Source: Acidobacteriota bacterium (GTDB lineage: Bacteria > Acidobacteriota > Terriglobia > Terriglobales > Acidobacteriaceae). From it: a stretch of DNA of 64,000 nucleotides. A program made the position numbers and the translations under genes. Where the stretch lies: positions 186,001 to 250,000 of the forward strand of contig PJLO01000003.1 in assembly GCA_003010405.1 (NCBI GenBank), written 5' to 3'. Below, one piece after another: positions 25,011 to 33,169 of this stretch (positions are counted from its first letter, which is position 1; the number at the start of each line of letters is the position of its first letter). Under the pieces are notes generated by a model. It did no database searches, was not told where the DNA came from, and was given only the letters and a program-made list of their open reading frames with translations.

Positions 25011-27605
25011 TTACGATCCAGTAATTGTCATCGCCGCCGACACGACCTGTGCCGTTCCCCTGGGATAGCTGGAACGCCACGGGCTTGCTGTCACATCGGA
25101 AGTAGCATCCGCCCTCGACTCGATGACGAATACATATTTCCCAGCGGGCAACAATCCTGCTGGCACGGTGAGCGAAGTATTCGGCGTGTACAGGTTAGCA
25201 ATTGAAGCACCCCAGTTACCGCTTGAAGGCACCGCGTACACGATAACGTGATATCCAGAGAGCCTTGCGCCGTCGTTGGTTGTGGCAGCAGTCCAGCTTA
25301 GAGTCAGCGGCCCAGTGGGTGAAGCGGGAGTAAACAGATCGGCACCGTTGATGAGCGGGGCTGTCACTGGGTTAACCACCGGGCTAACTGTGTACGAGGC
25401 TGGAAGCGTGGTCAACTGGACAGCGCTGATGGCGCTCAAAGGAAACTTCGAGATACCAGATGCAATCGGAATCTGAATCTCTTGCTGACTCGTCAGCACC
25501 ATGGGCCACGAAGTTGGGAACGGATTGTCAAACTCCAGATGTACTGTTTCACCATCTGGAGGCTGACAGTTACTTGACGCTTCCGAGGCGCATCTTTCCG
25601 CCCACGCCAACAACAGTGGACCAGCGATTTCCCCTGCTTCGCGATCATTATGAGAAGCGGTGCTGAGTACTGCCGGCATGGGTGCGGCGCTGAGAGCAGG
25701 CCATCCCTTGAGTCCTGGGACGGGGGTCGGAGGGGACGTACACGGTACCTCCGGGCTTCCCATCACACAGGCGGGGAACCCGCCCCCGAATGCCGCCAGC
25801 GGTGGAGTGGTATAAGGCAGAGACGACAGAGCGGTCGCGAAAAAGGTAACGTCAGGCGTATAAACCTCGACAGCCGGAATCGCCTTATCCCAACCATTTG
25901 CTGTCAAGGCTACCCTCTTTCGATTGGAACTGGTGAGCGCCCCAGTGATCGGGGTGGCGTAGCTGAAGCTGTTTCCGAGGCTCAATTCGTTCAAGATGCC
26001 GCTGCCTGTGTAGTTGGAATTTCCGAGCGACGGTTGATATTTGAACTGAAGAACGTAGCTGGGGTCTCCAGGTTGAATCAAAGGCAACGTACCGGGAGCG
26101 ATATTTTCCGTATCAGTGAACGGGGATGCCAGTGTGGCCTGCGGAGCAAACCAGGAATTTGTGTTCGGGCTTCCGACCCAGACCGCGTCTCCCCCCGAGA
26201 AGCTTCCCGTCAGTCCGGCGAAGGTAACTGGCGTTGTGACAGCAGCTCCTGAATACAAGTTGCCGATATAATCCGTGCCGCAGTCGAACAGGTTGGTATT
26301 GGTCCAGAACTTTTCAGTGGGACCGATCGCCATCCAGTAGTATCCCGCCGGTACATTGTCGATGGTCCACGTGCCATCGCCATTACTCCTGGAATTGAGA
26401 ACCGTGGGTGCGGGCGAGCCAGGCACAATTGCCTGCACCGGAGGAGGCACCTCGTAAAGCGGCTGCACTGAAGCACCCGTCGATGTCCAGAAGTTATCTT
26501 TGAGGGTCATCGTGACTCGACGCAACGGTGTTACTGTCCACGTCTGCGAATTCGTGCCACCCAGCGCAGTAGTCGCCTTAACGGTAAAGCTGGACGGCAT
26601 GACCCGATCCGCAGCCGTCGGACTCCAGCTAAGCGTGCTGCCGCTTATCGTCCCAGGACCAGAGGTCAGTGAGTAGGTGATCGCTGTTCCGGCAGGATCG
26701 GTGGCAGTGATCGGATAGGTGTATGTCGTTGCTGTCTGCGCGAGTGTCAAAGACGGCGTGCTGGTGAAGGTCGGTTTCGGAACCGCAAGAACCGTTATCG
26801 CGTAACTCGCTGACTTGGTTGGATCGGCTTGACTGGTCGCAACTACATAGTAGGTCCCAGCTGTAGCCGGTGCCGTGTACAAGCCAGAGGCGCTAATCGT
26901 CCCGCCTGCTGTACCTTCCTGAATCGACCAGGTTACAGCAGTATTCGAGCTCCCGGTAACGGTAGCCGTAAATTGATCTGTCAAGGTGGCGTAAACAGTT
27001 GAAGATGCAGCCGTAATGCTAACCGCCGCGACAGTGACCGTGACGGCGGCCGTCGCTGACTTGGTTGGGTCGGCTTGACTGGTCGCCACTACGTGGTAGG
27101 TCCCAGCTGTAGCGGGTGCCGTGTACAAGCCAGAGGCGCTAATCGTCCCGCCAGCCGAACCTTCCTGAATCGACCAGGTCACGGCTGTATTCGAGGGCCC
27201 GGTAACCGTGGCCGTAAATTGATCTGTCATGGTGGCGTAAACAGTCGATGAGGCAGCCGTAATGCTAACCGTCACGGCAGAGACCGTGACGGCGGCCGTC
27301 GCTGACTTGGTTGGGTCGGCTTGACTGGTCGCCACTACGTGGTAGGTTCCAGCTGTAACCGGCGCCTTGTATAAACCAGAGGCGCTAATCGTCCCGCCAG
27401 TTGAACCTTCCTGAACCGACCAGGTCACGGCTTGATTCTTGCTTCCCGTAACCGTCGCCGTGAAGGTCAAAGTGCCGTTGGTCGCTACTGCCGTGGTTGA
27501 ACTACTAACGCTTACGGATACCGGGGTGTGTGAATCCCCGCCGCAAGCAATGAGCGATAAACACAGAAGTGTCACTCCCAGTAAAGCGATTGCAGGCGTT
27601 CGCAC
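25011..27605 (-). CDS. Outer-surface lipoprotein with tandem Ig-like repeats
   Basis: An 864-residue exported lipoprotein. The signal peptide ends in the lipobox 'LIAC', so Cys21 would be lipidated. Three Ig-like (Big-type) repeats follow (about 30-275), each with 'AVTWS.QEG' and 'GGTISASGLY' segments and a 'TSQADPTKSA' end, then a putative-Ig/cadherin-like domain ('ITATDPAGTAITYSLTSGPG'), a large central region of unknown fold (about 370-760) and a C-terminal fibronectin-III-like domain ('LTLSWTAATTNDGARLSGYH'). The central part contains a carboxypeptidase-regulatory-like beta segment ('DGTWTIDNVPAGYYWMAIG'). It is likely surface-exposed, in adhesion or polymer binding. The repeats are also near-identical in DNA. 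A strong hairpin follows the gene. Confidence 0.75.
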   Translation of the reverse strand: MRTPAIALLGVTLLCLSLIACGGDSHTPVSVSVSSSTTAVATNGTLTFTATVTGSKNQAVTWSVQEGSTGGTISASGLYKAPVTAGTYHVVATSQADPTKSATAAVTVSAVTVSITAASSTVYATMTDQFTATVTGPSNTAVTWSIQEGSAGGTISASGLYTAPATAGTYHVVATSQADPTKSATAAVTVTVAAVSITAASSTVYATLTDQFTATVTGSSNTAVTWSIQEGTAGGTISASGLYTAPATAGTYYVVATSQADPTKSASYAITVLAVPKPTFTSTPSLTLAQTATTYTYPITATDPAGTAITYSLTSGPGTISGSTLSWSPTAADRVMPSSFTVKATTALGGTNSQTWTVTPLRRVTMTLKDNFWTSTGASVQPLYEVPPPVQAIVPGSPAPTVLNSRSNGDGTWTIDNVPAGYYWMAIGPTEKFWTNTNLFDCGTDYIGNLYSGAAVTTPVTFAGLTGSFSGGDAVWVGSPNTNSWFAPQATLASPFTDTENIAPGTLPLIQPGDPSYVLQFKYQPSLGNSNYTGSGILNELSLGNSFSYATPITGALTSSNRKRVALTANGWDKAIPAVEVYTPDVTFFATALSSLPYTTPPLAAFGGGFPACVMGSPEVPCTSPPTPVPGLKGWPALSAAPMPAVLSTASHNDREAGEIAGPLLLAWAERCASEASSNCQPPDGETVHLEFDNPFPTSWPMVLTSQQEIQIPIASGISKFPLSAISAVQLTTLPASYTVSPVVNPVTAPLINGADLFTPASPTGPLTLSWTAATTNDGARLSGYHVIVYAVPSSGNWGASIANLYTPNTSLTVPAGLLPAGKYVFVIESRADATSDVTASPWRSSYPRGTAQVVSAAMTITGS
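26810..27545 (-). repeat. Three tandem 246-bp repeats encoding Ig-like domains
   Basis: The same DNA block recurs with an exact period of 246 bp: the shared TGACTTGG segment falls at 26811, 27057 and 27303. The first two blocks are the most alike, the outer one (27303 onwards) more diverged. The period is 82 codons, so gain or loss of a unit by recombination would keep the reading frame. Confidence 0.85.
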
Positions 27606-27985
27606 GATGATCTCTCCCTAAGTCCGTATTCGGGAACTCTGAGGTGAGATGCTGCTGAATGTGCTCTGGTTGTGAGTCGTTAGACCATATTGACGCGTAA
27701 GGCGATGAATACAAGAACACGAACACCTGAATCCTGCCATGATTCTGCAACTGGCAGATTTGGCATATTTAGGTGGATAGCATCGTGAACGAGTCCCAGG
27801 TGAGCGTTGGCAACTTTGCCAGAGCCTAACGCAGCACCTAAGGTTCTATGGCATCACAAAAGCTTTAGGCCAGGCCATCAGGTGGAAAATTACGGAGAAG
27901 ATATCCCGCACAAAAACCTTTCCCATTTCGCTATTGAGTGAGAAGATGGTGCCCGTTTTTAATCGGTCCTTCAGGAGGTGCCGCG
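27606..27985. other. Intergenic gap between divergent lipoprotein and Sel1 genes
   Basis: About 380 bases between the starts of two divergent genes; it must hold both promoters. No reading frame with a credible start and ribosome-binding site, and no strong inverted repeat, was seen. Confidence 0.5.
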
Positions 27986-28447
27986 ATGCGATTCTCTGTT
28001 CGTTCCTTTCGCTGGCTTCTGCTTGTCCTTCTGATCCTCTCGATCAGCACTCAGGTAGCCGCTCAAAAAAAAGCAAGCCAGTCCCTTGCTGAACTCCGCA
28101 AACAAGCTGAGCAGGGAGATGCAAGAGCTCAATTCAACCTTGGCGATCGGTATTACCTCGGAGACGGTTTACCGAGGGATGAAGCCGAGGCTGTGCGCTG
28201 GTACCGCAAAGCGGCCGAGCAGGGACACGCACAGGCTCAGTACAACCTTGGCTGGATGTATGACAATGGCGACGGTGTACCGAAGGATGACGCCGAAGCA
28301 TATTTCTGGCTGAACCTCGCAGCAGTAAACACGAATGCCAGAGAAGAGCGCGAAGCGGTTGGGAATAGATTGACCCCCGCCAAGCGTCTGGAAATTCAGG
28401 AGCGTTGCCGCAAGTGGGCGGAAGCGCACCCACCCGCTCAGAAATAG
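27986..28447 (+). CDS. Secreted Sel1-like repeat protein
   Basis: A 153-residue protein with an N-terminal signal peptide ('WLLLVLLILSISTQVAAQ', cut near 'VAA') and two full Sel1 repeats: 'DARAQFNLGDRYYLGDGLPR' then 'HAQAQYNLGWMYDNGDGVPK', each followed by the typical 'DEAEAVRWYRKAAEQ' helix, plus a third partial unit ('DAEAYFWLNLAAVN'). Sel1 repeats are TPR-like protein-binding solenoids; in exported bacterial proteins they usually serve envelope interactions. AGGAGG seven bases before the ATG at 27986 fixes the start. It stands alone between a divergent lipoprotein gene and tRNA-Pro. Confidence 0.85.
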   Translation: MRFSVRSFRWLLLVLLILSISTQVAAQKKASQSLAELRKQAEQGDARAQFNLGDRYYLGDGLPRDEAEAVRWYRKAAEQGHAQAQYNLGWMYDNGDGVPKDDAEAYFWLNLAAVNTNAREEREAVGNRLTPAKRLEIQERCRKWAEAHPPAQK

Positions 28448-28460
28448 TTTATTGAGGCAG

Positions 28461-28491
28461 GATCCTCGCTTTTTCCCGCAGTCAGAGGATC
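28461..28491. terminator. Possible bidirectional terminator between Sel1 gene and tRNA-Pro
   Basis: GATCCTC (28461-28467) is repeated inverted as GAGGATC (28485-28491) in the gap between the convergent Sel1 gene and tRNA gene. The stem is 7 bp with a 17-base loop and no clear T-run, so confidence is low. Confidence 0.3.
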
Positions 28492-28527
28492 AAAACAGAA
28501 GAAAAAGAGCTTACTAATTCATTTGAA

Positions 28528-28604
28528 TGGTCGGGGCGACAGGATTTGAACCTGTGACCCCCTGCGCCCAAGGCAGGTGCGCTACCAGGCTGCGCTACGC
28601 CCCG
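28528..28604 (-). tRNA. tRNA-Pro (anticodon UGG), CCA encoded
   Basis: On the minus strand a 77-base sequence folds as a tRNA: acceptor arms CGGGGCG and CGCCCCG, a D-arm with AGCGCAGCCTGGTAGCGC, an anticodon arm with CTTGGGC loop (TGG), and a T-arm ACAGG-TTCAAAT-CCTGT. Discriminator A is followed by an encoded CCA (28528-28530). No integration-type repeat of its 3' end was noticed elsewhere in the window. Confidence 0.96.
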
Positions 28605-28658
28605 ACTCTGTACGGCATCAGGTACCGCACTTAGAAATCCTAGCACACGAGAGTGCTG

Positions 28659-29537
28659 TTAGTCGTCCACAGTGGAGTCTTTGCCTGAATTTCGCCCCAC
28701 AATTTCATTCGAATCGTATCCAACCGAGTCTGCTATCACACTGAGAGAGGGATCGGAAAATTTCCACTGCGGCGAATGAAGGTCGATGCTCCACGTCTGA
28801 AGTTCAATGCCCATTTCAAAAGTTACGAAAAGATCGGATGTGCGGGGTGTGACACGCACATTTTTCACTCGGAGGCTTTGCAACAATTGCTGCGGCTGCT
28901 CCTCTTCTGCGGGCAATTCAATCGAGTTGCTGGCAAAAGCGAGATTGTCGTCCAGAACAATACGCCATGGGCAAGTGAGAACGAGTTCCGCGTCATGCTC
29001 AAAAGCAATATGCCAACTCTGACTTTGGCCTCCCGTCCTGTTTTTAACGGCAGTGCAAACTCTGCCCACCAGTCGGGAACAAATGAGATCGATTGCCGTT
29101 AACGCCACAGGATTGAACCATGCTCGCAGCGGAGGAGTATTGAGCCAATACAGCAGGAAAATCGACGCGGCAAACTCCAGGAAGAACAACGGGGAGTTCA
29201 TCACTACGACGACATTCCCGTCATGGTCGACGATCTTCGATATCCCCGCTGCCGCAATCAGAAAGGCCGCACCAAGGACAAGAATGCGCGCCCAGTTTTC
29301 GCCTTTCCAGAATTTCCACGCCACAAACAGTTCAGCGCAAAGCAGAGAAAAGCCCGAGAGAATTTCCGGCAGATGTTCGAAACTGAACATACTTGCGAGG
29401 CTTATGTCAGAAATCTCGGGGTGGAAAAATCCAGCAAAGAAGCTGGCCAGGGCGAACGCACACAGCATCAAAGCCACAAGGCCTACGCCCCTTGGACGAG
29501 AAGATTCATCTACCGGGACGTCCAATGCGAATTGCAC
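28659..29537 (-). CDS. Integral membrane protein with a cytosolic C-terminal domain
   Basis: A 292-residue protein. The first about 145 residues contain four predicted membrane helices ('LVALMLCAFALASFFAGFF', 'ILSGFSLLCAELFVAW', 'ILVLGAAFLIAAAGI', 'PLFFLEFAASIFLLYWL'). The remaining about 140 residues are a soluble beta-rich domain ('WHIAFEHDAELVLTCPWRIV', 'DLFVTFEMGIELQTW') resembling, without certainty, DUF6188-type domains. No catalytic motif is evident. It is divergent from arsC across 55 bp. Confidence 0.6.
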   Translation of the reverse strand: MQFALDVPVDESSRPRGVGLVALMLCAFALASFFAGFFHPEISDISLASMFSFEHLPEILSGFSLLCAELFVAWKFWKGENWARILVLGAAFLIAAAGISKIVDHDGNVVVVMNSPLFFLEFAASIFLLYWLNTPPLRAWFNPVALTAIDLICSRLVGRVCTAVKNRTGGQSQSWHIAFEHDAELVLTCPWRIVLDDNLAFASNSIELPAEEEQPQQLLQSLRVKNVRVTPRTSDLFVTFEMGIELQTWSIDLHSPQWKFSDPSLSVIADSVGYDSNEIVGRNSGKDSTVDD

Positions 29538-29592
29538 AATGCGGAGAGTATAGCGGCAGGATAAAGTTGTAAAGCTCGCAAGTGGAGTTTAG

Positions 29593-30078
29593 ATGAACGT
29601 TTTATTTCTTTGCACCGGCAACTCGTGCCGCTCGATCTTGGCGGAAGCCATCTTCAATCATCTCGCGCCTGCTGGATGGAAGGCAGTGAGCGCAGGGAGC
29701 AAGCCAACCGGACAAGTGCATCCACGCTCTCTGGCACTGCTGTCACGCGCTGGAATTTCGATTGAGGGCTGCCACAGCAAGTCATGGGAGAACCTCCCAG
29801 TGACTCCCGATGTCGTCATTACGGTGTGCTCAAAGGCAGCAGGCGAAGTTTGCCCAGCCTATCTTAATCCAGCGTTGCGTGCCCACTGGGGCGTCGAAGA
29901 TCCTGCCCTGTCAACAGGAACAGATTCGGAGATCGATGCGGCTTTTTTCGCCGCCTATCATGCACTGCGATGTCGGATAGAAGCTTTCTTTGCGCTGCCG
30001 CTGGCTGAGTTGAAGAATGATCCTGTGCGCCTGAAAACGGAACTGGACCGCATTGGCGCACTCTTTTGTGAAGATTGA
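29593..30078 (+). CDS. arsC: Arsenate reductase, low-molecular-weight phosphatase family
   Basis: A 161-residue ArsC of the thioredoxin-coupled type. The phosphate-binding loop 'LCTGNSCRSILAEA' matches CxGNSCRS at the N-terminus. 'SKSWENLPVTPDVVITVCSKA' supplies the second redox Cys and 'HWGVEDPA' the DP acid motif. The reaction is arsenate to arsenite using Cys disulfide chemistry. A further Cys in 'AAGEVCP' may complete the relay. No intact arsR or efflux gene adjoins it; the only arsR trace is the remnant at 24.7-24.9 kb. It is convergent with the diguanylate cyclase gene. Confidence 0.9.
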   Translation: MNVLFLCTGNSCRSILAEAIFNHLAPAGWKAVSAGSKPTGQVHPRSLALLSRAGISIEGCHSKSWENLPVTPDVVITVCSKAAGEVCPAYLNPALRAHWGVEDPALSTGTDSEIDAAFFAAYHALRCRIEAFFALPLAELKNDPVRLKTELDRIGALFCED

Positions 30079-30092
30079 AATGCGGCAATCGT

Positions 30093-31028
30093 TCAGATGG
30101 CGTCAGCCTCGATCGAGTCCTCCACCTCAACCCGATTTCGCCCCTTGCTCTTAGCTCGATACAGCGCAACATCAGCTCGACGGACAAGTTCGCGAATTTC
30201 CTGGCCAGGAGTCCATTGGCAGACGCCAACGCTGGCAGTAATGCTCACCGTGGGAGCGTTTAGAATCGGTTCGCCGCCAATGCTCTGCCGCACCCGCTCG
30301 GCAACTTCCCGTGCTGCCTGAGCAGGGCAGTCAGGCAGCACCACAAGGAACTCTTCGCCCCCATATCTGCCGACGTGGTCGTACTCCCGTACTGCTCTGC
30401 ACAGCTTTTCCCCGACATTGCGGAGCACGTCATCTCCGACCAGGTGGCCGTAATTATCGTTCACGCGCTTAAAGGAATCCAAGTCGACGAAAAAGATACT
30501 GAGCAAATTTTGTAATCGTTTTGCCCGGCTCAACTCGGTAGTCAACAGCTCCAGGATGGCTCTCCGATTCCAAATTCGCACCAGTGGGTCATGCGAAGCC
30601 TCGAATTTCAAAGCTGCGTGCTCTTCATCGAACGCTTCATAATTGCGAATGATCCGTTCGCCTACTTTAATGCGTGCCCGGAGTTCGAGGGGGTTGAATG
30701 GCTTGCTGATATAGTCGTCCGCCCCGGCTCTAAAACCCTCCAGCAGATCGCTTTGTCCTTGTGAGTTCCAGCTATCGCAAGGCGTACATAGCAAAATCGT
30801 ATACACGTACCCGCGCTTGCGTTCGCGGACCAGTTCGCAAAGCTCAAAGCCGCTTGGTCCTGGCATTAAGCAGTCCAGAATGGCCAGTCGAGGAGGATCG
30901 TCGCTTTCAAGGATGTATTTCGCTTCGTAGCCGTTGGAAGCGAGCACAACCTCGTAGCCCCACGAACTTAGTAAGTTTCTCAACATCGTCCGAAACAGGC
31001 TTGAGTCATCCGCGACGAGAACTCTCAT
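30093..31028 (-). CDS. Response-regulator diguanylate cyclase (PleD-like)
   Basis: A 311-residue protein of REC and GGDEF domains. The receiver (1-125) has the acidic pair 'ADDSS', the phospho-acceptor Asp in 'LAILDCLMPG' and Lys in 'YISKPFN'. The cyclase domain (about 150-305) has the active-site 'RYGGEEF' and, five residues before it, an RxxD inhibitory site ('REYD'), so product feedback by c-di-GMP is expected. Product: c-di-GMP from two GTP. Phosphorylation by an unidentified histidine kinase would drive dimerisation. In a genome with a Tad pilus this may tune adhesion, which is inference. Confidence 0.92.
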   Translation of the reverse strand: MRVLVADDSSLFRTMLRNLLSSWGYEVVLASNGYEAKYILESDDPPRLAILDCLMPGPSGFELCELVRERKRGYVYTILLCTPCDSWNSQGQSDLLEGFRAGADDYISKPFNPLELRARIKVGERIIRNYEAFDEEHAALKFEASHDPLVRIWNRRAILELLTTELSRAKRLQNLLSIFFVDLDSFKRVNDNYGHLVGDDVLRNVGEKLCRAVREYDHVGRYGGEEFLVVLPDCPAQAAREVAERVRQSIGGEPILNAPTVSITASVGVCQWTPGQEIRELVRRADVALYRAKSKGRNRVEVEDSIEADAI

Positions 31029-31134
31029 TTGTCAACCACTTGAAGGATATGGAGAGGCGTGCATTAGGTCAATGTACCAAAGTAACCATTTCGCACGAGA
31101 GTAACCACGAACCTGCACGAAGGAGATGCTAATC

Positions 31135-31191
31135 ATGGAAAATTTGGAACAAAAAGTGCAAACGATAGAGGAATACACTGCTCAGGGCTGA
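31135..31191 (+). CDS. Possible 18-residue peptide with strong ribosome-binding site
   Basis: An ATG at 31135, preceded at nine bases by AAGGAG, opens an 18-codon frame ending in TGA (sequence starts 'MENLEQKVQTIEEY'). It lies between the divergently oriented diguanylate cyclase and the 3' end of ispA. The charged helix-like peptide has no known match. It may be a leader peptide, a truncated gene or chance; the good ribosome-binding site is the only support. Confidence 0.3.
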   Translation: MENLEQKVQTIEEYTAQG

Positions 31192-31303
31192 GCCGGTGTA
31201 CTTTTGGGGGTATCTTACGTTTGGAACCGGGAACAAATCATGCGGACATGGTGCTGCCAACTGAGCACGCACCTTATCGTCTCTTCAGATGCCTAGCTCA
31301 GCC

Positions 31304-32185
31304 CTACTTTTTGCGCTCTACCAAATACCGTGCAATTTCCTTCAGCGTATTCGCCCGGTCACCAAAACTATCCAGCGTGGAACAGGCGGTGCGGATCAGA
31401 TTTGCTGCCATTTCTTCCGCCTTCTCCAGTCCGAATAGCGCCGGATAGGTGACTTTCTCAGCGGCCAGATCTTTTCCAGCGGTCTTTCCAAGCTGCTCGC
31501 TCGTTTGTGTCACATCCAGAATATCGTCGGCAATTTGAAAAGCGAGTCCTGCCGCGCGTCCGAACTCGCGCACCCGCTGCACCTCTACGTTCTTCGCTCC
31601 CGCAAAGTAACAGCCCGTCACCAGGGAAGAGACGATCAGCGCACCGGTCTTTGCACGGTGAATGTATTCAAGTGTTGGCAGATCGGGGCGGGTGCGTTCC
31701 GATTCGAGGTCTACAACCTGACCGCCAATCATTCCGTCAACGGTGCCCGTACCATGCGCCAGTTCTTCAATAATATGAATCCGTGCCTCAGCCGGACATT
31801 TCAACCGCGCCATCACTTCATAAGCCTGTGTTTGCAAGGCATCGCCTGCCAGAATTGCCGTAGCCTCACCAAAAGCCTTATGACAGGTGGGTCGTCCGCG
31901 ACGCAGGTCGTCATTATCGAGCGCGGGAAGATCGTCGTGAACCAGCGAGTATGTATGCAGCATCTCGATCGCTGCGCCAAGTTCATCGACGCCTTCTGGC
32001 ATTTCGCCGCTTACCATTCGTGCCGATTCCATACAAAGGATGGGCCGCAGTCGCTTGCCTCCGGCAAAAACACTATGACGCATCGCCTGGTGAATGGAGC
32101 AAGGATACTGAGTCGCGGCAGGCAGTAGCCTGTCCAGCGCCGCGTCGGCAATTTTTTGACCTTGGAACAAAGTTTCTTTGAGCAT
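31304..32185 (-). CDS. ispA: Polyprenyl synthetase (farnesyl/geranylgeranyl diphosphate synthase type)
   Basis: A 293-residue short-chain trans-prenyltransferase. The first Asp-rich motif is 'DDLPALDNDDLRRG' (DDxxxxD form typical of bacterial FPP/GGPP synthases) and the second is 'FQIADDILD'. 'GGKRLRP' is the IPP-binding motif. It condenses IPP with DMAPP/GPP to make FPP or GGPP for quinones and carrier lipids. Length and motifs are complete. The residues before the first motif ('IEMLHTYSLVHDD') have no bulky aromatic at the fifth position, which in this family fits C15-C20 products; the exact length is uncertain. Confidence 0.93.
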   Translation of the reverse strand: MLKETLFQGQKIADAALDRLLPAATQYPCSIHQAMRHSVFAGGKRLRPILCMESARMVSGEMPEGVDELGAAIEMLHTYSLVHDDLPALDNDDLRRGRPTCHKAFGEATAILAGDALQTQAYEVMARLKCPAEARIHIIEELAHGTGTVDGMIGGQVVDLESERTRPDLPTLEYIHRAKTGALIVSSLVTGCYFAGAKNVEVQRVREFGRAAGLAFQIADDILDVTQTSEQLGKTAGKDLAAEKVTYPALFGLEKAEEMAANLIRTACSTLDSFGDRANTLKEIARYLVERKK

Positions 32186-32585
32186 GGATGGAAAAAGTGT
32201 AACAGCGTGCTCCGCCGTACCGCTACCCCTTTCCTAGGTCGTTTTTGACAATCACAAAGTGAGTGCGAAGGAACACAAGCGTACCGAAAAGGCATCGGAT
32301 CGACTCCACTCGTATTTCAGCGCTTGCTAAGGGCACCGATTTTCCGACAATAACTCCTACTTTGGCCTCACTCCGCAGCGGTAGCCAGCAGAGAACAGCG
32401 TGGAGGTATCGTTGACCGAGTCAATACCAAACGGAAAGTAACAAAAAGTGGAAGGGAGAATAAGTGGGGAAGTTGATTTAAGGTATCGTTGCAAAACGTT
32501 GGGAGTACCATTATTTGCAAAGGAGGTGAGGTTCTGGTAGCGGCGTCGGACGACGGGGTGAAAACCTTGTTGAAGGAGAAAACCG
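32186..32585. other. Gap between ispA and the small-protein locus
   Basis: About 400 bases with no supported gene. Near 32520 an AAAGGAGG is followed by a GTG frame of only four codons. The last 30 bases form the leader of the first small membrane protein and resemble the leader of its duplicate at 33.98 kb. The first bases hold the ispA promoter on the minus strand. Confidence 0.4.
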
Positions 32586-32819
32586 ATGGTAACGCTGGCG
32601 TATGAAGGACAAGAAGCACGCAACTTCCAAATCACCAAAACAATTGAACCCAAACACCACTCTAAGATACTAAGGTGTGTGACGATTCTGTTGACCGCAG
32701 CTCTTGGTACGTTGTTGTTTACGTTGATGTCGGGAGGTGCCATGCGCAGTGGCGGTATGATTTGGGGGAGTGTGGTTTTTGGGCTTATCATGTCGGAGAT
32801 TGTAAGAGGAGAAAGCTGA
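32586..32819 (+). CDS. Small membrane protein, type A, copy 1
   Basis: A 77-residue protein with a hydrophilic N-terminus and two hydrophobic segments joined by a Gly-rich turn ('LTAALGTLLFTLMSGG', 'GMIWGSVVFGLIMSEI'). It is clearly related to the type A copy at 33994: both share 'IWGSVVF' and end 'EI(V/I)R'. AAGGAG precedes the ATG in the same context as in copy 2. No function is known; the Gly-rich hairpin of two short helices suggests a small oligomer-forming membrane protein. Confidence 0.6.
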   Translation: MVTLAYEGQEARNFQITKTIEPKHHSKILRCVTILLTAALGTLLFTLMSGGAMRSGGMIWGSVVFGLIMSEIVRGES

Positions 32820-32886
32820 TAACCGGTCCATGTAAGGTTTGGTCTTATCTTGTCGGAAATTAGATTAAGTCGAGAGGAGAAAGCCA

Positions 32887-33000
32887 ATGGCAGGTTTGGT
32901 AGTGACGACTATTACAATGGTTTGTTTACTCCTGACCGAAATTGCTTATTCGGATGGCTGCAGATGAGCGTGGCCGTGCATATTTCAAACGGAGAAAGCT
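32887..33000 (+). pseudogene. Decayed copy of a small membrane protein gene
   Basis: After GAGGAGAAAG an ATG at 32887 opens a 26-codon frame ('MAGLVVTTITMVCLLLTEIA'). Beyond its stop the DNA still resembles, out of frame, the Gly-rich part of the type A genes (for example TCGGATGGCTGCAGATG against TCGGGAGGTGCCATGCG). Just upstream, 32838-32886 partly repeats the type A gene end at 32778-32820. It is best read as a degenerate third copy. Confidence 0.4.
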
Positions 33001-33001
33001 G

Positions 33002-33169
33002 ATGACAACCAGTGGAAAGATTCTTATACCTATGAGTCTCGGTCTGTTGTCTAGTATGGTGCTGATGGCGCATGGTGGTGGTGGCATTATCAGCGGTTGT
33101 ATGTTCTGGGGGAGTTTCGCTTTTGGGGTTATCCTCTGGGAAATTGGTAAGGCTGGACAAAAATGCTGA
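33002..33169 (+). CDS. Small membrane protein, type B, copy 1
   Basis: A 55-residue protein of two hydrophobic helices around a Gly run ('LGLLSSMVLMAHGGGG', 'MFWGSFAFGVILWEIGKAG'). It is the close relative of the type B protein at 34164, with both starting 'M(T/S)TSG' and sharing 'SG..FWGS...GVI.WEIGKAG'. ACGGAG lies seven bases before the ATG. A longer in-frame start at 32942 has no ribosome-binding site. Unknown function; it pairs with the type A protein upstream. Confidence 0.6.
   Translation: MTTSGKILIPMSLGLLSSMVLMAHGGGGIISGCMFWGSFAFGVILWEIGKAGQKC

Noticed and set aside
25011..27605. Tandem repeats as a CRISPR array
   Set aside because: The 246-bp period, lack of unique spacers and continuous reading frame show protein-domain repeats.
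28528..28604. tRNA-Pro as the integration site of the accessory region
   Set aside because: It is about 19 kb from the mobile-looking genes, with core-type genes between, and no direct repeat of its 3' end was noticed.
31135..31370. UGA at 31189-31191 read as selenocysteine
   Set aside because: Continuing the frame gives sequence with no known selenoprotein motif that soon overlaps antisense ispA, and no SECIS-like hairpin was seen.
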